NCBI RefSeq assembly: GCF_000500045.1
Contig: NZ_AYOT01000146.1
Span: 405,708 to 469,707 of the forward strand
Length of the DNA stretch: 64,000 nucleotides
Reading direction: 5' to 3'
DNA from: Borrelia persica No12
GTDB lineage: Bacteria > Spirochaetota > Spirochaetia > Borreliales > Borreliaceae
Shown here: positions 47,219-57,712 of the stretch, in pieces
Numbering within the stretch: position 1 is the first letter of the stretch
Layout of the letters: each line of letters begins with the position of its first letter
Program-made: the position numbers and the translations under genes
Notes under the pieces: generated by a model
What the model was told of the DNA's origin: nothing
The model's input: the letters and a program-made list of their open reading frames with translations, nothing else
The model's database searches: none

Positions 47219-48970
47219 ATGTTTAAAATCATCAAATGCAATCAAATAAATAACGCACTTATAAATAAAAAAATAGAAATAAATGCATGGGTAAAAAAAA
47301 TAAGGAATCATGGGAAAGTCACATTCATTAACATTAGAGACAGATACGATGAAGCACAGGTACTTGTAAGTGATGAAAAACTTTTAAAGATAACATCTCA
47401 AATAAAGATGGAATACTGTATTAAAATTCAAGGAAAATTAAAATTAAGACCTTTGGAACTTATAAATAAAGAAATGAAAACCGGAGCATTTGAAATAATT
47501 GCAGAAAATATAAATATAATTTCAAAATGCAATGAATTACCCTTTATGATCGAAGACAATAATAATGTAAGTGATAATGCAAAACTTGAATATAGGTATT
47601 TAGATTTAAGAAGGGAAGAACAAAAACAAAAAATAATATTAAGAAGTAAAGTAACATACGCAATTAGAAATTACCTAACAAAACAAAACTTTCTAGAATT
47701 AGAAACACCAACATTCGTCAAATCAACACCAGAAGGTGCCAGAGATTTTCTTGTTCCATCAAGAATACATCAAGGGCATTTTTATGCACTACCACAATCT
47801 CCACAACTTTACAAACAACTTACAATGATAGCTGGACTTGATAAATATTTTCAAATAGCCAGATGCTACAGAGATGAAGATTCAAGAGGTGACAGACAAC
47901 CAGAATTTACACAACTTGACCTTGAAATGAGTTTTATAAAAAAAGAAAACGTATTTAAATTAATGGAAAATCTTATTTTTACTATTTTTAAAAATACATT
48001 AAATATCACATTACCAAAAAAATTCAAAAAAATGACTTATAAAGATGCAATAAATACGTATGGAAGTGATAAACCAGATACCAGATACGAATTATTAATA
48101 CAAGACATGAGCAGAGTTTTAGAGCAATCTTCATTTGATATCTTTAAAGACATATTACAAAACAAAGGAACAATAAAAGCACTTATTATAAAAAACCAAT
48201 CACATAATTTTTCAAGAAGCAAGATCAATAATTTAGAAGAACATGCCAAACTTTATAAGGCACGTGCTCTTTATTTTGCGAAAATAGAGAATAATGAATT
48301 TACGGGAGGCATTGCCAAATTCTTAAATCCAATCAAACAAACATTAATTGACACTTATTCACTTGAAAATAACGACATAATATTTTTTGTAGCCGACTTA
48401 TGGGAAACTGCTTGCAAAGCCATGGGGCAAATTAGAATTAAAATTGCAAATGAACTCAATATCATAAACAAAAATACATTTGAATTTTTATGGATTTATG
48501 ATTTCCCTTTATTTGAATATGATGAAGAGACACAAAGCTACAAAGCAGCTCACCATATGTTTTCAATGCCTAAAGAAAAATATATAAATACTCTAGAAAG
48601 CAATCCAAGTGAAGTTTTGGGAGAAGTTTACGATCTTGTACTGAATGGATTAGAGCTTGGTTCAGGATCAATTAGAATACACACAAGAGAACTACAACAA
48701 AGAATTTTTGAAATAGTAGGATTTAAAAATGAAATAGCAGAAGAGAGATTTGGCTTTTTCCTAAAAGCATTAGAATACGGGGCTCCTATTCATGGAGGAA
48801 TAGCTATTGGAATTGATAGGCTTTTAATGTTAATGACACATTCAAATTCAATAAAAGATGTAATACTTTTTCCAAAAAATTCATTTGCAGCAAGTCCACT
48901 TGATAAATCTCCTTCTCAAATTTCAAATGAACAACTAAAAGAATTAAATTTAATCATTGGTAATTTTTAA
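47219..48970 (+). CDS. aspS: Aspartyl-tRNA synthetase
   Basis: 583 residues. OB-fold anticodon-binding N domain (about 15-105, with [19 protein letters not shown]), class II motif 2 [20 protein letters not shown], the bacterial GAD insertion (about 270-400) and motif 3 [13 protein letters not shown]. It charges tRNA-Asp. It starts 3 bp after the antiporter and ends the rightward operon at the hairpin at 48992. Confidence 0.97.
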   Translation: MFKIIKCNQINNALINKKIEINAWVKKIRNHGKVTFINIRDRYDEAQVLVSDEKLLKITSQIKMEYCIKIQGKLKLRPLELINKEMKTGAFEIIAENINIISKCNELPFMIEDNNNVSDNAKLEYRYLDLRREEQKQKIILRSKVTYAIRNYLTKQNFLELETPTFVKSTPEGARDFLVPSRIHQGHFYALPQSPQLYKQLTMIAGLDKYFQIARCYRDEDSRGDRQPEFTQLDLEMSFIKKENVFKLMENLIFTIFKNTLNITLPKKFKKMTYKDAINTYGSDKPDTRYELLIQDMSRVLEQSSFDIFKDILQNKGTIKALIIKNQSHNFSRSKINNLEEHAKLYKARALYFAKIENNEFTGGIAKFLNPIKQTLIDTYSLENNDIIFFVADLWETACKAMGQIRIKIANELNIINKNTFEFLWIYDFPLFEYDEETQSYKAAHHMFSMPKEKYINTLESNPSEVLGEVYDLVLNGLELGSGSIRIHTRELQQRIFEIVGFKNEIAEERFGFFLKALEYGAPIHGGIAIGIDRLLMLMTHSNSIKDVILFPKNSFAASPLDKSPSQISNEQLKELNLIIGNF

Positions 48971-48991
48971 TTATAAAAAAATTATAAAAGA

Positions 48992-49017
48992 TTTAAGGAT
49001 GCAGAAGCATCCTTAAA
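48992..49017. terminator. Bidirectional hairpin terminator between aspS and hsp20
   Basis: Perfect 11-bp arms (48992-49002 and 49007-49017) around AGAA. T-rich sequence follows on the minus strand (TTTTATAATTTTTTTATAA). It lies between the two converging genes and could end both. Confidence 0.65.
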
Positions 49018-49034
49018 CTTAGGGATAAATCAAC

Positions 49035-49445
49035 TTATTTAATTACAATTTTTTTCTCTTTAGACTTTTCAATAGCTTCTGACTTTTTGCACAATTTAAT
49101 AAACAAAACACCATTTTTTAATTCTGATTTGATTGAATCTTGATCAATATTTCCTGACAATCTAAAATTTCTAGAAAAAGAAATATCTCTTCTCTCTACT
49201 CTTAAATACCTATCATTTTTCTCTTCTCTCTCATCTTTACTCTCATAACTGATTGTCAAATAATCATCTTTAATTGAAACTGATATATCTTCCTTATTTA
49301 TTCCTGGAAGATAAGCCTCAATAATAAATGCACCACCCTCATCTCTAATATTAACTGGAACATCTTGAATACCTCTACAACTCATACAATCAAAGTCATC
49401 ATTCAACAAATCCAAAAAATTTTTCTTATAATTTGTCAACCACAT
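49035..49445 (-). CDS. hsp20: Small heat-shock protein (alpha-crystallin/Hsp20 family)
   Basis: 136 residues. Alpha-crystallin domain about 28-120, with VNIRDEGGAFIIEAYLPGIN, the RNFRL strand and the GVLFIKL motif, and a C-terminal IVI anchor (KKIVIK) used in oligomer assembly. ATP-independent holdase. It has a strong AAGGAGA ribosome site. It stands alone between aspS and fba, a place for which B31 numbering has, to my recollection, no gene. An inverted repeat covers its likely promoter. Confidence 0.92.
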   Translation of the reverse strand: MWLTNYKKNFLDLLNDDFDCMSCRGIQDVPVNIRDEGGAFIIEAYLPGINKEDISVSIKDDYLTISYESKDEREEKNDRYLRVERRDISFSRNFRLSGNIDQDSIKSELKNGVLFIKLCKKSEAIEKSKEKKIVIK

Positions 49446-49468
49446 ATAAATCTCCTTTTTTTTATTAA

Positions 49469-49487
49469 TGTATAAAAAATTTATACA
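49469..49487 (-). promoter_or_regulatory. Inverted repeat over the hsp20 promoter
   Basis: TGTATAAA-TTT-TTTATACA (minus), 8-bp arms and a 3-nt loop, sits 13 nt before the hsp20 ribosome site and includes TATACA/TATAAA that could be the -10. It is not CIRCE (no TTAGCACTC). A second 12-bp palindrome CTTAATATTAAG lies at 49518-49529. Confidence 0.35.
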
Positions 49488-49630
49488 AAAATCATTCCAA
49501 AAATTTATTTAATATTTCTTAATATTAAGTAAATTTTAAAACAAATAAAAAATAAATACAAACATACTAAAAATAGATGAAACACTATAAAAATAATAAG
49601 TTAATTTATGTATAATAAATACACAAAAAT

Positions 49631-49656
49631 AAAAAATCCGTCTATATAGACGGAAA
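49631..49656 (-). terminator. Rho-independent terminator of fba
   Basis: The 16-bp palindrome CCGTCTATATAGACGG (49638-49653) forms a hairpin; on the minus strand it is followed by ATTTTTTATTTTT. It lies about 60 bp beyond the fba stop. Confidence 0.8.
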
Positions 49657-49713
49657 AATTTAAATCTTTAATTAACTATTAATTTAACTATTACTTTTAT
49701 TAATTTTCTTGTA

Positions 49714-50793
49714 TTAATTTCTATTAATATTATTAAGATTCTTGCAAGCAAGCTTTACACGTTCTTTTATACTAATCTCAGATTCTCTAAGCCACACTCT
49801 TGGATCATAAAACTTTTTATTTGGGACATCAGCATCATTACCATCACCAAGCTGTCCTTGAAGTCTATTTTCATTTTTCTTATAGTAATTTAATATACCT
49901 TCCCAAGCAGCCCATTGAGTATCTGTGTCAATATTCATCTTAACAACACCATAAGATAGTGCTTCATGGATCTCTTCTATTGTTGATCCAGAACCCCCAT
50001 GAAACACATAAGACACGGGCTTTGGACTATCTGAATTAATCTTTGATATCACATAATTTTGCCCATCTCTTAATACCGTAGGAGTAAGCTGTACATTTCC
50101 AGGCTTATAAACACCATGCACATTTCCAAAAGCCGCTGCAATTTGAAAATTAGGACTAACTTTCATAAGTTCAGAATAACCATAATAAATATCCTCAGGT
50201 GTTGAAAATAACTCATGATGTGCTCTATTTGAATTATCAACACCGTCTTCTTCACCACCAGTAATTCCAAGCTCAATTTCTAAAAACATCTCTATCTTAG
50301 ACATTCTCTCTAAAAACTTCTTAGATGTTTCAATATTTTCTTTAATTGGCTCTTCAGACAAATCCAACATATGTGAAGAAAATAAAGGCTTATTATGCTC
50401 TTTATAATACTTTTCTCCATATTCTAAGAGTCCTTCAACCCAAGGAATTAAATTCTTTGCACAATGATCTGTATGCACAACAACAGGTACTCCATAATGT
50501 TCTGCTAACAAATGAACATGCATAGCACCAGAAATAGCTCCAAGTATAGAAGTCCCCTGAGATTTTTCAAGCTTGAGCCCTTTACCAGCAACAAAAGAAG
50601 AACCACTATTTGAAAACTGTATCATAATAGGAGAATTGATTTCTTTAGCTGCTTCTAATACAGCATTAATTGAGTTTGTACCTACACAATTAATAGCCGG
50701 AATTGCAAATCCCTCTCTTTTGCATATATCATACAAAATATGCAAGTCCTTACCATAAACCACCCCAGGCTTAATCTTATCTAATACACCCAC
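49714..50793 (-). CDS. fba: Fructose-bisphosphate aldolase, class II
   Basis: 359 residues starting at GTG 50793 with AAGGAGG upstream. Zinc ligands in VVHTDHCAKN and VFHGGSGST, catalytic GNVHGVYKPGN and MNIDTDTQWA identify the class IIA enzyme of glycolysis. Metal: Zn or other divalent. Minus-strand TATAAT at 50833-50838 is the likely -10. Confidence 0.97.
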   Translation of the reverse strand: MGVLDKIKPGVVYGKDLHILYDICKREGFAIPAINCVGTNSINAVLEAAKEINSPIMIQFSNSGSSFVAGKGLKLEKSQGTSILGAISGAMHVHLLAEHYGVPVVVHTDHCAKNLIPWVEGLLEYGEKYYKEHNKPLFSSHMLDLSEEPIKENIETSKKFLERMSKIEMFLEIELGITGGEEDGVDNSNRAHHELFSTPEDIYYGYSELMKVSPNFQIAAAFGNVHGVYKPGNVQLTPTVLRDGQNYVISKINSDSPKPVSYVFHGGSGSTIEEIHEALSYGVVKMNIDTDTQWAAWEGILNYYKKNENRLQGQLGDGNDADVPNKKFYDPRVWLRESEISIKERVKLACKNLNNINRN

Positions 50794-50930
50794 CGCTAAA
50801 CCTCCTTTCTAATGTTATAAATATATATTTCCATTATATCTTTAAAATTTAAATTGCTTTTAATTTCAGAAAACAAAATTATAAAAAATCACATAAACAC
50901 AAATAATCTTATGAAAACAAAGACACAATC

Positions 50931-51989
50931 TTATTTAAGTATCTTAGATTTATACCAACTTGCAAACTTCTTAATTCCATCCTTAATAGAAGTCAAAGCT
51001 TCATAAGAAAAGTCTTCTTTAAGTTTTGAAATATCACAACAACTCTCTACAACATCTGCTTTTTGCATAGGCAAGAAATTTTTACAAGCCTTACTTTCAA
51101 GATTTATTTCAAGTTCATCAATAAATTCCATAAGTTTAACAGCATGTCCAGTACCCATATTATATATCTTATATGGAGCAAATGAACTTGAAGAATTGGG
51201 ATTTTTGGTATCAAAATTACTATCACTCTTAGCTGGCTGTTTTAACACACTGTAAATACCATCTACAACATCATCAATATATGTAAAATCCCTAGCCATA
51301 TTTCCATTATTAAAAACATTGACTGAAGATTGTTTTGTAATCCCATCCGCAAATAAATATAATGCCATATCAGGCCGCCCATAAGGTCCATAAATCGTAA
51401 AAAATCTTAATCCCGTTGTTGGAATATTAAAAGACGAACTATAAGCATGAGCTATGGCCTCATTAGATTTTTTGCTAGCTGCATACAAATTTAAAGGATG
51501 ATCCGTAATGTTATCTTCATTTGAAGGCATCCTTTCATTTAATCCATAAACTGCAGATGTTGATGCATAAACAAAATGCTCAATAGAATCTTTATATATC
51601 CTACACGCATCTAAAACATTAAAAAATCCAACAATATTAACAGAAATATAACTATCTGGATTTTCAATACTATCCCTAATACCTGCCTGAGCTGCCAAAT
51701 GACAAACATGGGTAAATTTATAATTATCAAAAAGAGACAAGACTTGCTCTTTATTTAAAATATCAAGATAAACAAAACTTAAATTATTGTACTTTTTACT
51801 CTTAACAATTTTTTTACCATCTACACTTTTACGCTCAAACCCTAAAACTTCTAATCGCTCATACTTCAGACTAGGATCATAATAATCATTTAAAATATCT
51901 ACACCTAAAACCTCATGACCCTCATCAGCAAGCTTTTTGGCAACATGAAACCCAACAAATCCTGCAATACCTGTTAAGAATACTCTCAT
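50931..51989 (-). CDS. NAD-dependent sugar-nucleotide epimerase (UDP-glucuronate/UDP-hexose 4-epimerase-like)
   Basis: 352 residues. Rossmann motif TGIAGFVGFH, YxxxK catalytic pair in NLYAASKKSN, DFTYIDDVVDGI, typical of the extended SDR epimerases. In LPS-lacking Borrelia, it may supply UDP-Gal or a related sugar for glycolipids, for example for the glycosyltransferase at 39961. Substrate cannot be read from sequence. Confidence 0.85.
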   Translation of the reverse strand: MRVFLTGIAGFVGFHVAKKLADEGHEVLGVDILNDYYDPSLKYERLEVLGFERKSVDGKKIVKSKKYNNLSFVYLDILNKEQVLSLFDNYKFTHVCHLAAQAGIRDSIENPDSYISVNIVGFFNVLDACRIYKDSIEHFVYASTSAVYGLNERMPSNEDNITDHPLNLYAASKKSNEAIAHAYSSSFNIPTTGLRFFTIYGPYGRPDMALYLFADGITKQSSVNVFNNGNMARDFTYIDDVVDGIYSVLKQPAKSDSNFDTKNPNSSSSFAPYKIYNMGTGHAVKLMEFIDELEINLESKACKNFLPMQKADVVESCCDISKLKEDFSYEALTSIKDGIKKFASWYKSKILK

Positions 51990-52036
51990 ACATACCTCTA
52001 TAAATTATTAAATTCAAATATCTAAGAGATAAAATC

Positions 52037-52759
52037 TCACCTCTTAGAATTAACATCCTTTTTGTGATAACTACGAAAATTATTATTATATTTACTATTC
52101 CTAACATAAGAAATTCTAACCCTTTTAAAATTTCCATCTCCTTCACTCTCAGTCTTAATATCACTATAACGATTTAAAGTGGTATGAATAATTCTTCTCT
52201 CAAAAGGATTCATTGTTGGCAAAAGAATAGAACGCCTACTTCTCTTTACCTTATGCAGAGAACTTATTGCCAAATTAATAAACCTTGATTTAAATCTTTC
52301 TCTATAGTCCTCAATGTCCAATATTATCCTATTAAAATTACCAATCTCTCCAATAAGTCTAGTCATATAAATATTTGTCAAAAGCTGCAAAGAATCTAAA
52401 TTCCTTCCTTCTTTTCCAATCAAAATATTTGGACTGTCTGTATCAATAGAAATTTTAACATAATCGCCATCTATAGACTCAATCTTCAAATTAACAGAAT
52501 AACCCATTTTGTTTAACACTTCTTTAAGAAAATCCAAAACTTTATTATAAATATCCTTATCAATACAAGTTTCAGATTTTACTTTTTCCTCTTTAACATG
52601 GGGAGACACTTTTATTCTAATCATCTCTTTTTTAAATAAAAATCCAACCTTCTCTCTATCCAAAATCTCCACATCAAATTCACCTTCTCTTAAATCAAGA
52701 TCCCTCATAGCTTTCTTAATTGCTTCTTGTTCTGTCTTTCCATAAAATTCATAACTCAT
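52037..52759 (-). CDS. khpB: RNA-binding protein KhpB/Jag (SpoIIIJ-associated)
   Basis: 240 residues. Jag_N domain (about 1-50, [20 protein letters not shown]), KH domain with [20 protein letters not shown], and R3H domain with [14 protein letters not shown]. In other bacteria KhpA-KhpB bind small RNAs and mRNAs. It overlaps yidC by 4 bp, the standard yidC-jag pairing. Confidence 0.94.
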   Translation of the reverse strand: MSYEFYGKTEQEAIKKAMRDLDLREGEFDVEILDREKVGFLFKKEMIRIKVSPHVKEEKVKSETCIDKDIYNKVLDFLKEVLNKMGYSVNLKIESIDGDYVKISIDTDSPNILIGKEGRNLDSLQLLTNIYMTRLIGEIGNFNRIILDIEDYRERFKSRFINLAISSLHKVKRSRRSILLPTMNPFERRIIHTTLNRYSDIKTESEGDGNFKRVRISYVRNSKYNNNFRSYHKKDVNSKR

Positions 52760-54393
52760 TTGTTCCTCCTTTCAGACACATGCATTTTTATATAGTATTG
52801 CTGTAAAATGGTAAAAACATTGGTTGTAATCCAATAAATTAAAAGTCCTGATGGCATATCATAAAGAATGAAAAAAAACATAATAGGCATACCAAAATAC
52901 AAAAATTTCTGTTGTGCGCCAAGACTTTTAAAACTAACATTAGAACTAATTATTGTAGAAAATAATTGAGTAATCATCATAATAAAAGGCAAAATTCTAA
53001 TATCAGTCCATGCAAAAACTTTATATCCAAAATAATATATACTGTCACCAATTGACAAATCATCAATCCATCCTGAGATAAAACTAGCTCCCCTTAATAC
53101 AAAAAAATTATTCACAAGACCATAAAGAGCAAAAAACACAGGTAGTTGCAAGAGAATAGGAAAACATCCTCCGAAAGGATTCACACCTTCCTCTCTATAA
53201 AGTTTAGCCATCTCCTCATTTAATCTTTTAGGATCATTTTTAAACTTAACTTGTATTTCTTTCATTTTTGGCTGCAACTTAGAAAGCTCTGCCGTAGCTC
53301 TAAAACTTTTAAAAGTCAAAGGAAATATAAGTATTCTTACAACAATCGTCAAAAAAATTATTGAAAGACCCCAATTGGGAATAACACTATGAAAAATTTG
53401 CATTATCAATTGCATAGGTACTTGAATAAAATACAATAAACTTTTCTCTACAGACATTCCAAATTCAACATCAGATAAACCAAAGCTATTTAGCTCGCTT
53501 TTATTAAAAATATCTAAATATTTATTGTCTCTAGGACCTACATAAATATAAAAAACATCACTAGTATTTTTGTTACCCAATTTGTTTAAAATAAAAGCAT
53601 TTAAAATTTTATTTTCATGCTTAAATTCAACATTCATATTTCCTTTTGAAACTAAAACTTCAAAATACTTAGTTCCAACACCAACCCATTTAGGATTTGT
53701 AACATTTAAACCATCACTGCCATATCTAAGCTTAGTATCATAATAAATAGCATGGGATAAATAATTATTATATTGAAATTTACCTCTAGAACTTAATTCT
53801 TCAATATCAGAATTTAAGACAAATTTATAAAGATCAATACCAAGATTATCATTAACATCAACATTATTTAAAAGAATTTCAAGCTTGATTAAATATTCAT
53901 TGCTTTCTGCAAATGTATATTTTTTTATATACTCATAATATTTACCATCAAATTCAAAATTAGTCTTAAACTGATGTATGCGATCATCTATTTTTTCGTA
54001 CAAAAATAAACTCTTACTTAATTTATCTAAGGTAATATAAAAAAGACCTTTGGTTTGTGCATATCCCTTAACTATTTCTGTTGGTTCTTTTTCTAAATTT
54101 AAATGATTTTTAAGCTTTAGAGAAATCAAATTTCCACCAAATGTTGAAAAAGTAGCACGGTATATATCTGTTTCAACACTGATGTGCTTAGAATTATCAC
54201 TTAAGCTTAAATTAAAATCCTCATCAGATGAAGAATGATCAATACTAAAATCCCTATTTAAATCAAATTTAATCTCCTTATCAATCGAGGAAGAAGATTT
54301 TTGAGAAAAAAACATATCATCAATAAGCATAAAAATACCTATGAAAAATAAAGACAAAAAAACAGCGCGTAAAATTCTTTTATTTGAGTTCAC
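52756..54393 (-). CDS. yidC: Membrane protein insertase YidC
   Basis: 545 residues. N-terminal signal-anchor (about 8-28), large periplasmic domain (about 60-325) as in Gram-negatives, and the C-terminal five-helix insertase core with [40 protein letters not shown] and [19 protein letters not shown]. It overlaps rnpA by 4 bp and is part of rpmH-rnpA-yidC-jag. Confidence 0.96.
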   Translation of the reverse strand: MNSNKRILRAVFLSLFFIGIFMLIDDMFFSQKSSSSIDKEIKFDLNRDFSIDHSSSDEDFNLSLSDNSKHISVETDIYRATFSTFGGNLISLKLKNHLNLEKEPTEIVKGYAQTKGLFYITLDKLSKSLFLYEKIDDRIHQFKTNFEFDGKYYEYIKKYTFAESNEYLIKLEILLNNVDVNDNLGIDLYKFVLNSDIEELSSRGKFQYNNYLSHAIYYDTKLRYGSDGLNVTNPKWVGVGTKYFEVLVSKGNMNVEFKHENKILNAFILNKLGNKNTSDVFYIYVGPRDNKYLDIFNKSELNSFGLSDVEFGMSVEKSLLYFIQVPMQLIMQIFHSVIPNWGLSIIFLTIVVRILIFPLTFKSFRATAELSKLQPKMKEIQVKFKNDPKRLNEEMAKLYREEGVNPFGGCFPILLQLPVFFALYGLVNNFFVLRGASFISGWIDDLSIGDSIYYFGYKVFAWTDIRILPFIMMITQLFSTIISSNVSFKSLGAQQKFLYFGMPIMFFFILYDMPSGLLIYWITTNVFTILQQYYIKMHVSERRNK

Positions 54394-54734
54394 ACTTTCC
54401 TCTTCATAATATAAACCATCATATCCTTTAGTATTGCCTTAACCTGATAATAATTAATATTTACTCTTTTAGGATAAACCACTAAAATAAAATCAGCATG
54501 CCTATCCTTTAATAAATCAAAATATTCCCTAAAGCATTCTTTAAAGATCCTCCTAACACGATTCCTTTTAACAGCACCTTTAAAAACTCTAGGAAAAGTA
54601 ACAAGTATTCTAGAGATTGCTAAGCTTGTAAAGCTATAAAATACATTCACCCCTTCTAATCTAATAAATTGACCTTCTTTAAAAAGCTCTTGAATCTCTA
54701 ATTTGGATTTTATGCTAATATTTCTTTTTTTCAT
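54390..54734 (-). CDS. rnpA: Ribonuclease P protein component
   Basis: 114 residues with the RNR signature [20 protein letters not shown]. It is the cofactor of RNase P RNA in tRNA 5' maturation (the RNA gene is not in this window). Its start lies 20 bp inside the end of rpmH. Confidence 0.95.
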   Translation of the reverse strand: MKKRNISIKSKLEIQELFKEGQFIRLEGVNVFYSFTSLAISRILVTFPRVFKGAVKRNRVRRIFKECFREYFDLLKDRHADFILVVYPKRVNINYYQVKAILKDMMVYIMKRKV

Positions 54735-54870
54735 CAGAAACAGTTAATTTTGACCTTCCCTTAGCTCTTCTTCTGGCAAGAATAAGTCTACCACCTTGAG
54801 TTTTCATCCTAGCTCTAAATCCAAATTTCCTGTTTCTCTTAACCCGACTCGGCTGATACGTTCTCTTCAA
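54715..54870 (-). CDS. rpmH: 50S ribosomal protein L34
   Basis: 51 residues: [20 protein letters not shown] at the start, [17 protein letters not shown] in the middle, and the added tail [12 protein letters not shown]. Start is TTG at 54868-54870, just after GGAGG. The gene ends inside rnpA. Not caught as an ATG-started ORF. Confidence 0.96.
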   Translation of the reverse strand: MKRTYQPSRVKRNRKFGFRARMKTQGGRLILARRRAKGRSKLTVSDEKKKY

Positions 54871-54926
54871 GCAAGTCCTCCATTTAAAAACATTATCTAC
54901 TCATAAGATATAAGTTAAGCAATACA

Positions 54927-54955
54927 ATGTTATATTATCCAATTATAATTGTCAA
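54927..54955 (-). promoter_or_regulatory. Promoter of rpmH-rnpA-yidC-jag
   Basis: On the minus strand a perfect -35 TTGACA (54950-54955) is followed by TATAAC (15 bp away) or TAACAT (17 bp away). It is the best sigma-70 -35 I found in this window and lies 57 bp or more before rpmH. Confidence 0.6.
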
Positions 54956-54960
54956 TAAAA

Positions 54961-55260
54961 TCACCTTATTAAAACCTTTATATCTGATATTTCAAGACCT
55001 GTAGACTCCTTTATTGAGTGCATTATCTTTGCTTTATTACAAGAAATATTATATAAAATACTCGGATTCTTAACAGCAACAAATAACACCTTGCCATCTT
55101 TTAAATTTAATAATTTTACCTTATCTGAAAAATCTTTAAATATAATTTGCCAATTCTGAGACAGTACCAAGTTTGAATTCAGCTTTTCATTAACACATAT
55201 ATCCGTATTTAAGTAATTTTTAAGCACATCAGATGCTTTCTTAAAGCTCAAATTTTCCAT
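54961..55260 (-). CDS. DUF721 / DciA-like protein
   Basis: 99 residues. The motif order WQIIFKDFSDKVKLLNLKDG-KVLFVAVKNPSILYNIS matches DUF721/DciA, a loader of the replicative helicase in bacteria without DnaC/DnaI. It overlaps recF by 20 bp. It sits in the dnaN-recF-DciA order found in many origin regions. Call moderately sure. Confidence 0.75.
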   Translation of the reverse strand: MENLSFKKASDVLKNYLNTDICVNEKLNSNLVLSQNWQIIFKDFSDKVKLLNLKDGKVLFVAVKNPSILYNISCNKAKIMHSIKESTGLEISDIKVLIR

Positions 55261-56311
55261 TCTTCATCCTATATATTACACAATTACTATCCCTTTTAAC
55301 ATCATGATAATCATCTAAAAATGTAAAAAAACATTGTGAATCTTTTGGCAAAATTTCAAAAACCTTTTTCCTTTTTATACTATCCAATTCTAAAAATACA
55401 TCATCGAATAACAAAATGGGTGCTATATCAAATTGTTTATTAAAAATAATAACCTGAACAAGTCTATAAATCAAAGCAAGTACCCTAATTTGCCCTGTTG
55501 ATGCATGATTAGTAAAAACTCTCTTATCATTATTCAATATCTCATATAAATCCCTATGAGGACCTATTAAAGTAGTCTCACTATAAAATTCCTCTTTCTC
55601 TCTTAAAAACAAGATCTCATAAAATTCCTCTTTCTTACAACATGTGAGAGAAGGAAGATATTCAATTCGTAAATTATACGAAACGTCAAAAATCAATAGA
55701 CAATAGTATTTAAAAAATTCATAAAAACGATCTACGAAATTTTTTCTCATTTCCGTTAACTCAAAAGCACAGTCAACAAAAGTTTCATTGGAAGCCCTAA
55801 GTAAATTTTTATCACCTTGTTTTAAAATCAAATTTCTCTGTTTTAAAATCTTTCTATACTTCCTAAGAGAATCCAAATAACTTAAAGAAACAAGACTCAT
55901 TGCCTGATCAAAAAACCATCTCTTTTTAATTGGAGCTCCAATGATAAAATCAATATCATGGTTTGAAAAGACAATTGCTGGAATATTTAATATCAAGTCT
56001 TTCCTATCTCGTATGATGCTATTGTTAACCTTTATCTCCTTTTTGTCATTCCTGAATGATAAATTAATCTCTCCATCCTTTTCTTTAGTCTGGTAAAAAC
56101 ACTTCAAATAAAACTCTCTCTCACCATATCTAATAAGCTCTCTATCGGTATTAACTAAAAATGAAGATGCAAAAGCAAGACAATAGATAGCATCAAGAAT
56201 ATTGGTTTTACCAGAACCATTTTCCCCACAAAAATAGATATTATCAAAATCAAAATTGATAACCTGATTTTCTATATTCTTAAAATTAAAAAACTCAATC
56301 TTCTTTATCAT
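55241..56311 (-). CDS. recF: DNA replication/repair protein RecF
   Basis: 356 residues. Walker A CGENGSGKTNILDAIY, GPHRDLYEIL, the SMC-like signature STGQIRVLALIYRL and Walker B LLFDDVFLELD are all intact. It recognises gaps and works with RecO/RecR. It lies 32 bp after dnaN. B31 numbering has, to my recollection, only one gene between dnaN and rpmH, so this may be absent from Lyme species. Confidence 0.94.
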   Translation of the reverse strand: MIKKIEFFNFKNIENQVINFDFDNIYFCGENGSGKTNILDAIYCLAFASSFLVNTDRELIRYGEREFYLKCFYQTKEKDGEINLSFRNDKKEIKVNNSIIRDRKDLILNIPAIVFSNHDIDFIIGAPIKKRWFFDQAMSLVSLSYLDSLRKYRKILKQRNLILKQGDKNLLRASNETFVDCAFELTEMRKNFVDRFYEFFKYYCLLIFDVSYNLRIEYLPSLTCCKKEEFYEILFLREKEEFYSETTLIGPHRDLYEILNNDKRVFTNHASTGQIRVLALIYRLVQVIIFNKQFDIAPILLFDDVFLELDSIKRKKVFEILPKDSQCFFTFLDDYHDVKRDSNCVIYRMKNGKFEL

Positions 56312-56343
56312 ATTGCCAATAAAAAAACAATCTTAAAACAATT

Positions 56344-57504
56344 TTAGTTTAATACCATGGGCATTATTAAATGAAGAAAGTTACAATTATCCTTTTCACC
56401 CAATTTTAATATACCTGTCACACTAAATTTTATCTCTAATTTTGGATTATCAAATACAGAAATAAGTTCAGTTAGATAAACGCTATTAATAGCCACCGCT
56501 TCTTCAACTCCATCATAATCATAGCTAGGACCTTGCATAAAAAATTCTCCCCTTCGTCCTGTAATCGGATCTTCTGCCATAAGTTTTAACTGATTAGTAA
56601 AAAAATTTAGAATCACTTTTTTAGACCTTTTATCCGTATAAGAATTCACTCTTGAAAGCCTATCTTTAAGAACAGCAACATCGATTAATGCTCGATGTGT
56701 ATGCTCTTGAGGTATTATACTCTCATAATCAGGAAAGTTGCCACTAATCAAGCTACAAGCTATTTTGTAATTGTTAAATTCGACATAAAATTTTTTATCA
56801 GAAACCTTGAGTTTTATCACTCCTTCTCCTATCATCATCTGTTTTAAGAGATTAAACATTTTAACAGGAACGATAAAATCGATCTCCTCTTCAAAGACCA
56901 AATCCGTTTCATAAACAGACATTCTGTGTGAATTGGTAGCAACAAGTGTTAATGCAGAATTTTTATTTTTTGTAAAATAAATCCCATTGAAAACATTTTT
57001 GGATTCATCGTGTGATGCCGAGAATGAAACTTTGTTTATGATTTTTTTAAAATCTTTTTGATTGAGTTCAACCGTAAAATCGTAAATTTCGTCATTGATA
57101 TCATAATTGTAATTTTCAACCTCTTCACTAGAAAAAGTGGGTTCACTTAAATGATCGTTTGTAAAATTTTCGCTATTGTTTCCCGATTCTCCAATAATGT
57201 CCAGTTTGCTTTCATCTTCTTTAAATTTTATTTTTAGTTCGTCGTATAAATTAAGCGCTTTTACGGCATCTGACAGGTTAGAAGCGTTGATTAATACTCT
57301 GAAATTTTCTGTTGAAACAATTGGTATTGTACTCTCAAAAAAAATGTTCCTGTCCGTTGCTTTTATTGTAAGATTAGAATTTTCAATCTCAAGCAATATC
57401 GCACTCCAAATATCGTTTATATTCCTATTTAAGATTATGCTTTTAGCCTTATCAATCTCTTCTGAAATTTGTTCCGTATCGCATAGTATAAATTTTTCAT
57501 TCAA
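56344..57504 (-). CDS. dnaN: DNA polymerase III beta sliding clamp
   Basis: 386 residues with three clamp domains. N-terminal KFILCDTEQISEEIDKAKS; middle FSASHDESKNVFNGIYF and GNFPDYESIIPQ; the end has AVAINSVYLTELISVF and FLHLIMPMVLN. An extra acidic/Asn-rich insert (about 110-145) is unusual. It has GGGGGG before the ATG. First gene left of oriC, co-oriented with the fork. Confidence 0.97.
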   Translation of the reverse strand: MNEKFILCDTEQISEEIDKAKSIILNRNINDIWSAILLEIENSNLTIKATDRNIFFESTIPIVSTENFRVLINASNLSDAVKALNLYDELKIKFKEDESKLDIIGESGNNSENFTNDHLSEPTFSSEEVENYNYDINDEIYDFTVELNQKDFKKIINKVSFSASHDESKNVFNGIYFTKNKNSALTLVATNSHRMSVYETDLVFEEEIDFIVPVKMFNLLKQMMIGEGVIKLKVSDKKFYVEFNNYKIACSLISGNFPDYESIIPQEHTHRALIDVAVLKDRLSRVNSYTDKRSKKVILNFFTNQLKLMAEDPITGRRGEFFMQGPSYDYDGVEEAVAINSVYLTELISVFDNPKLEIKFSVTGILKLGEKDNCNFLHLIMPMVLN

Positions 57505-57712
57505 TCTTTTACCCCCCTTTTATTATATTATTATTTCTCAACTTTTAAAAATAAAAAAATCCTTTTTATTATATTATTATCTTTTTTGAATTTCGTTATT
57601 TGATTTTGTCAATTTCTTTTTTTTTTATTTTATTATATTTAATAGTTGTATTAGTAGGAAGGTGTCGAATTGTCTAATTCTATCTATTTGTTTATGCTAT
57701 AAGGAGTAATAT

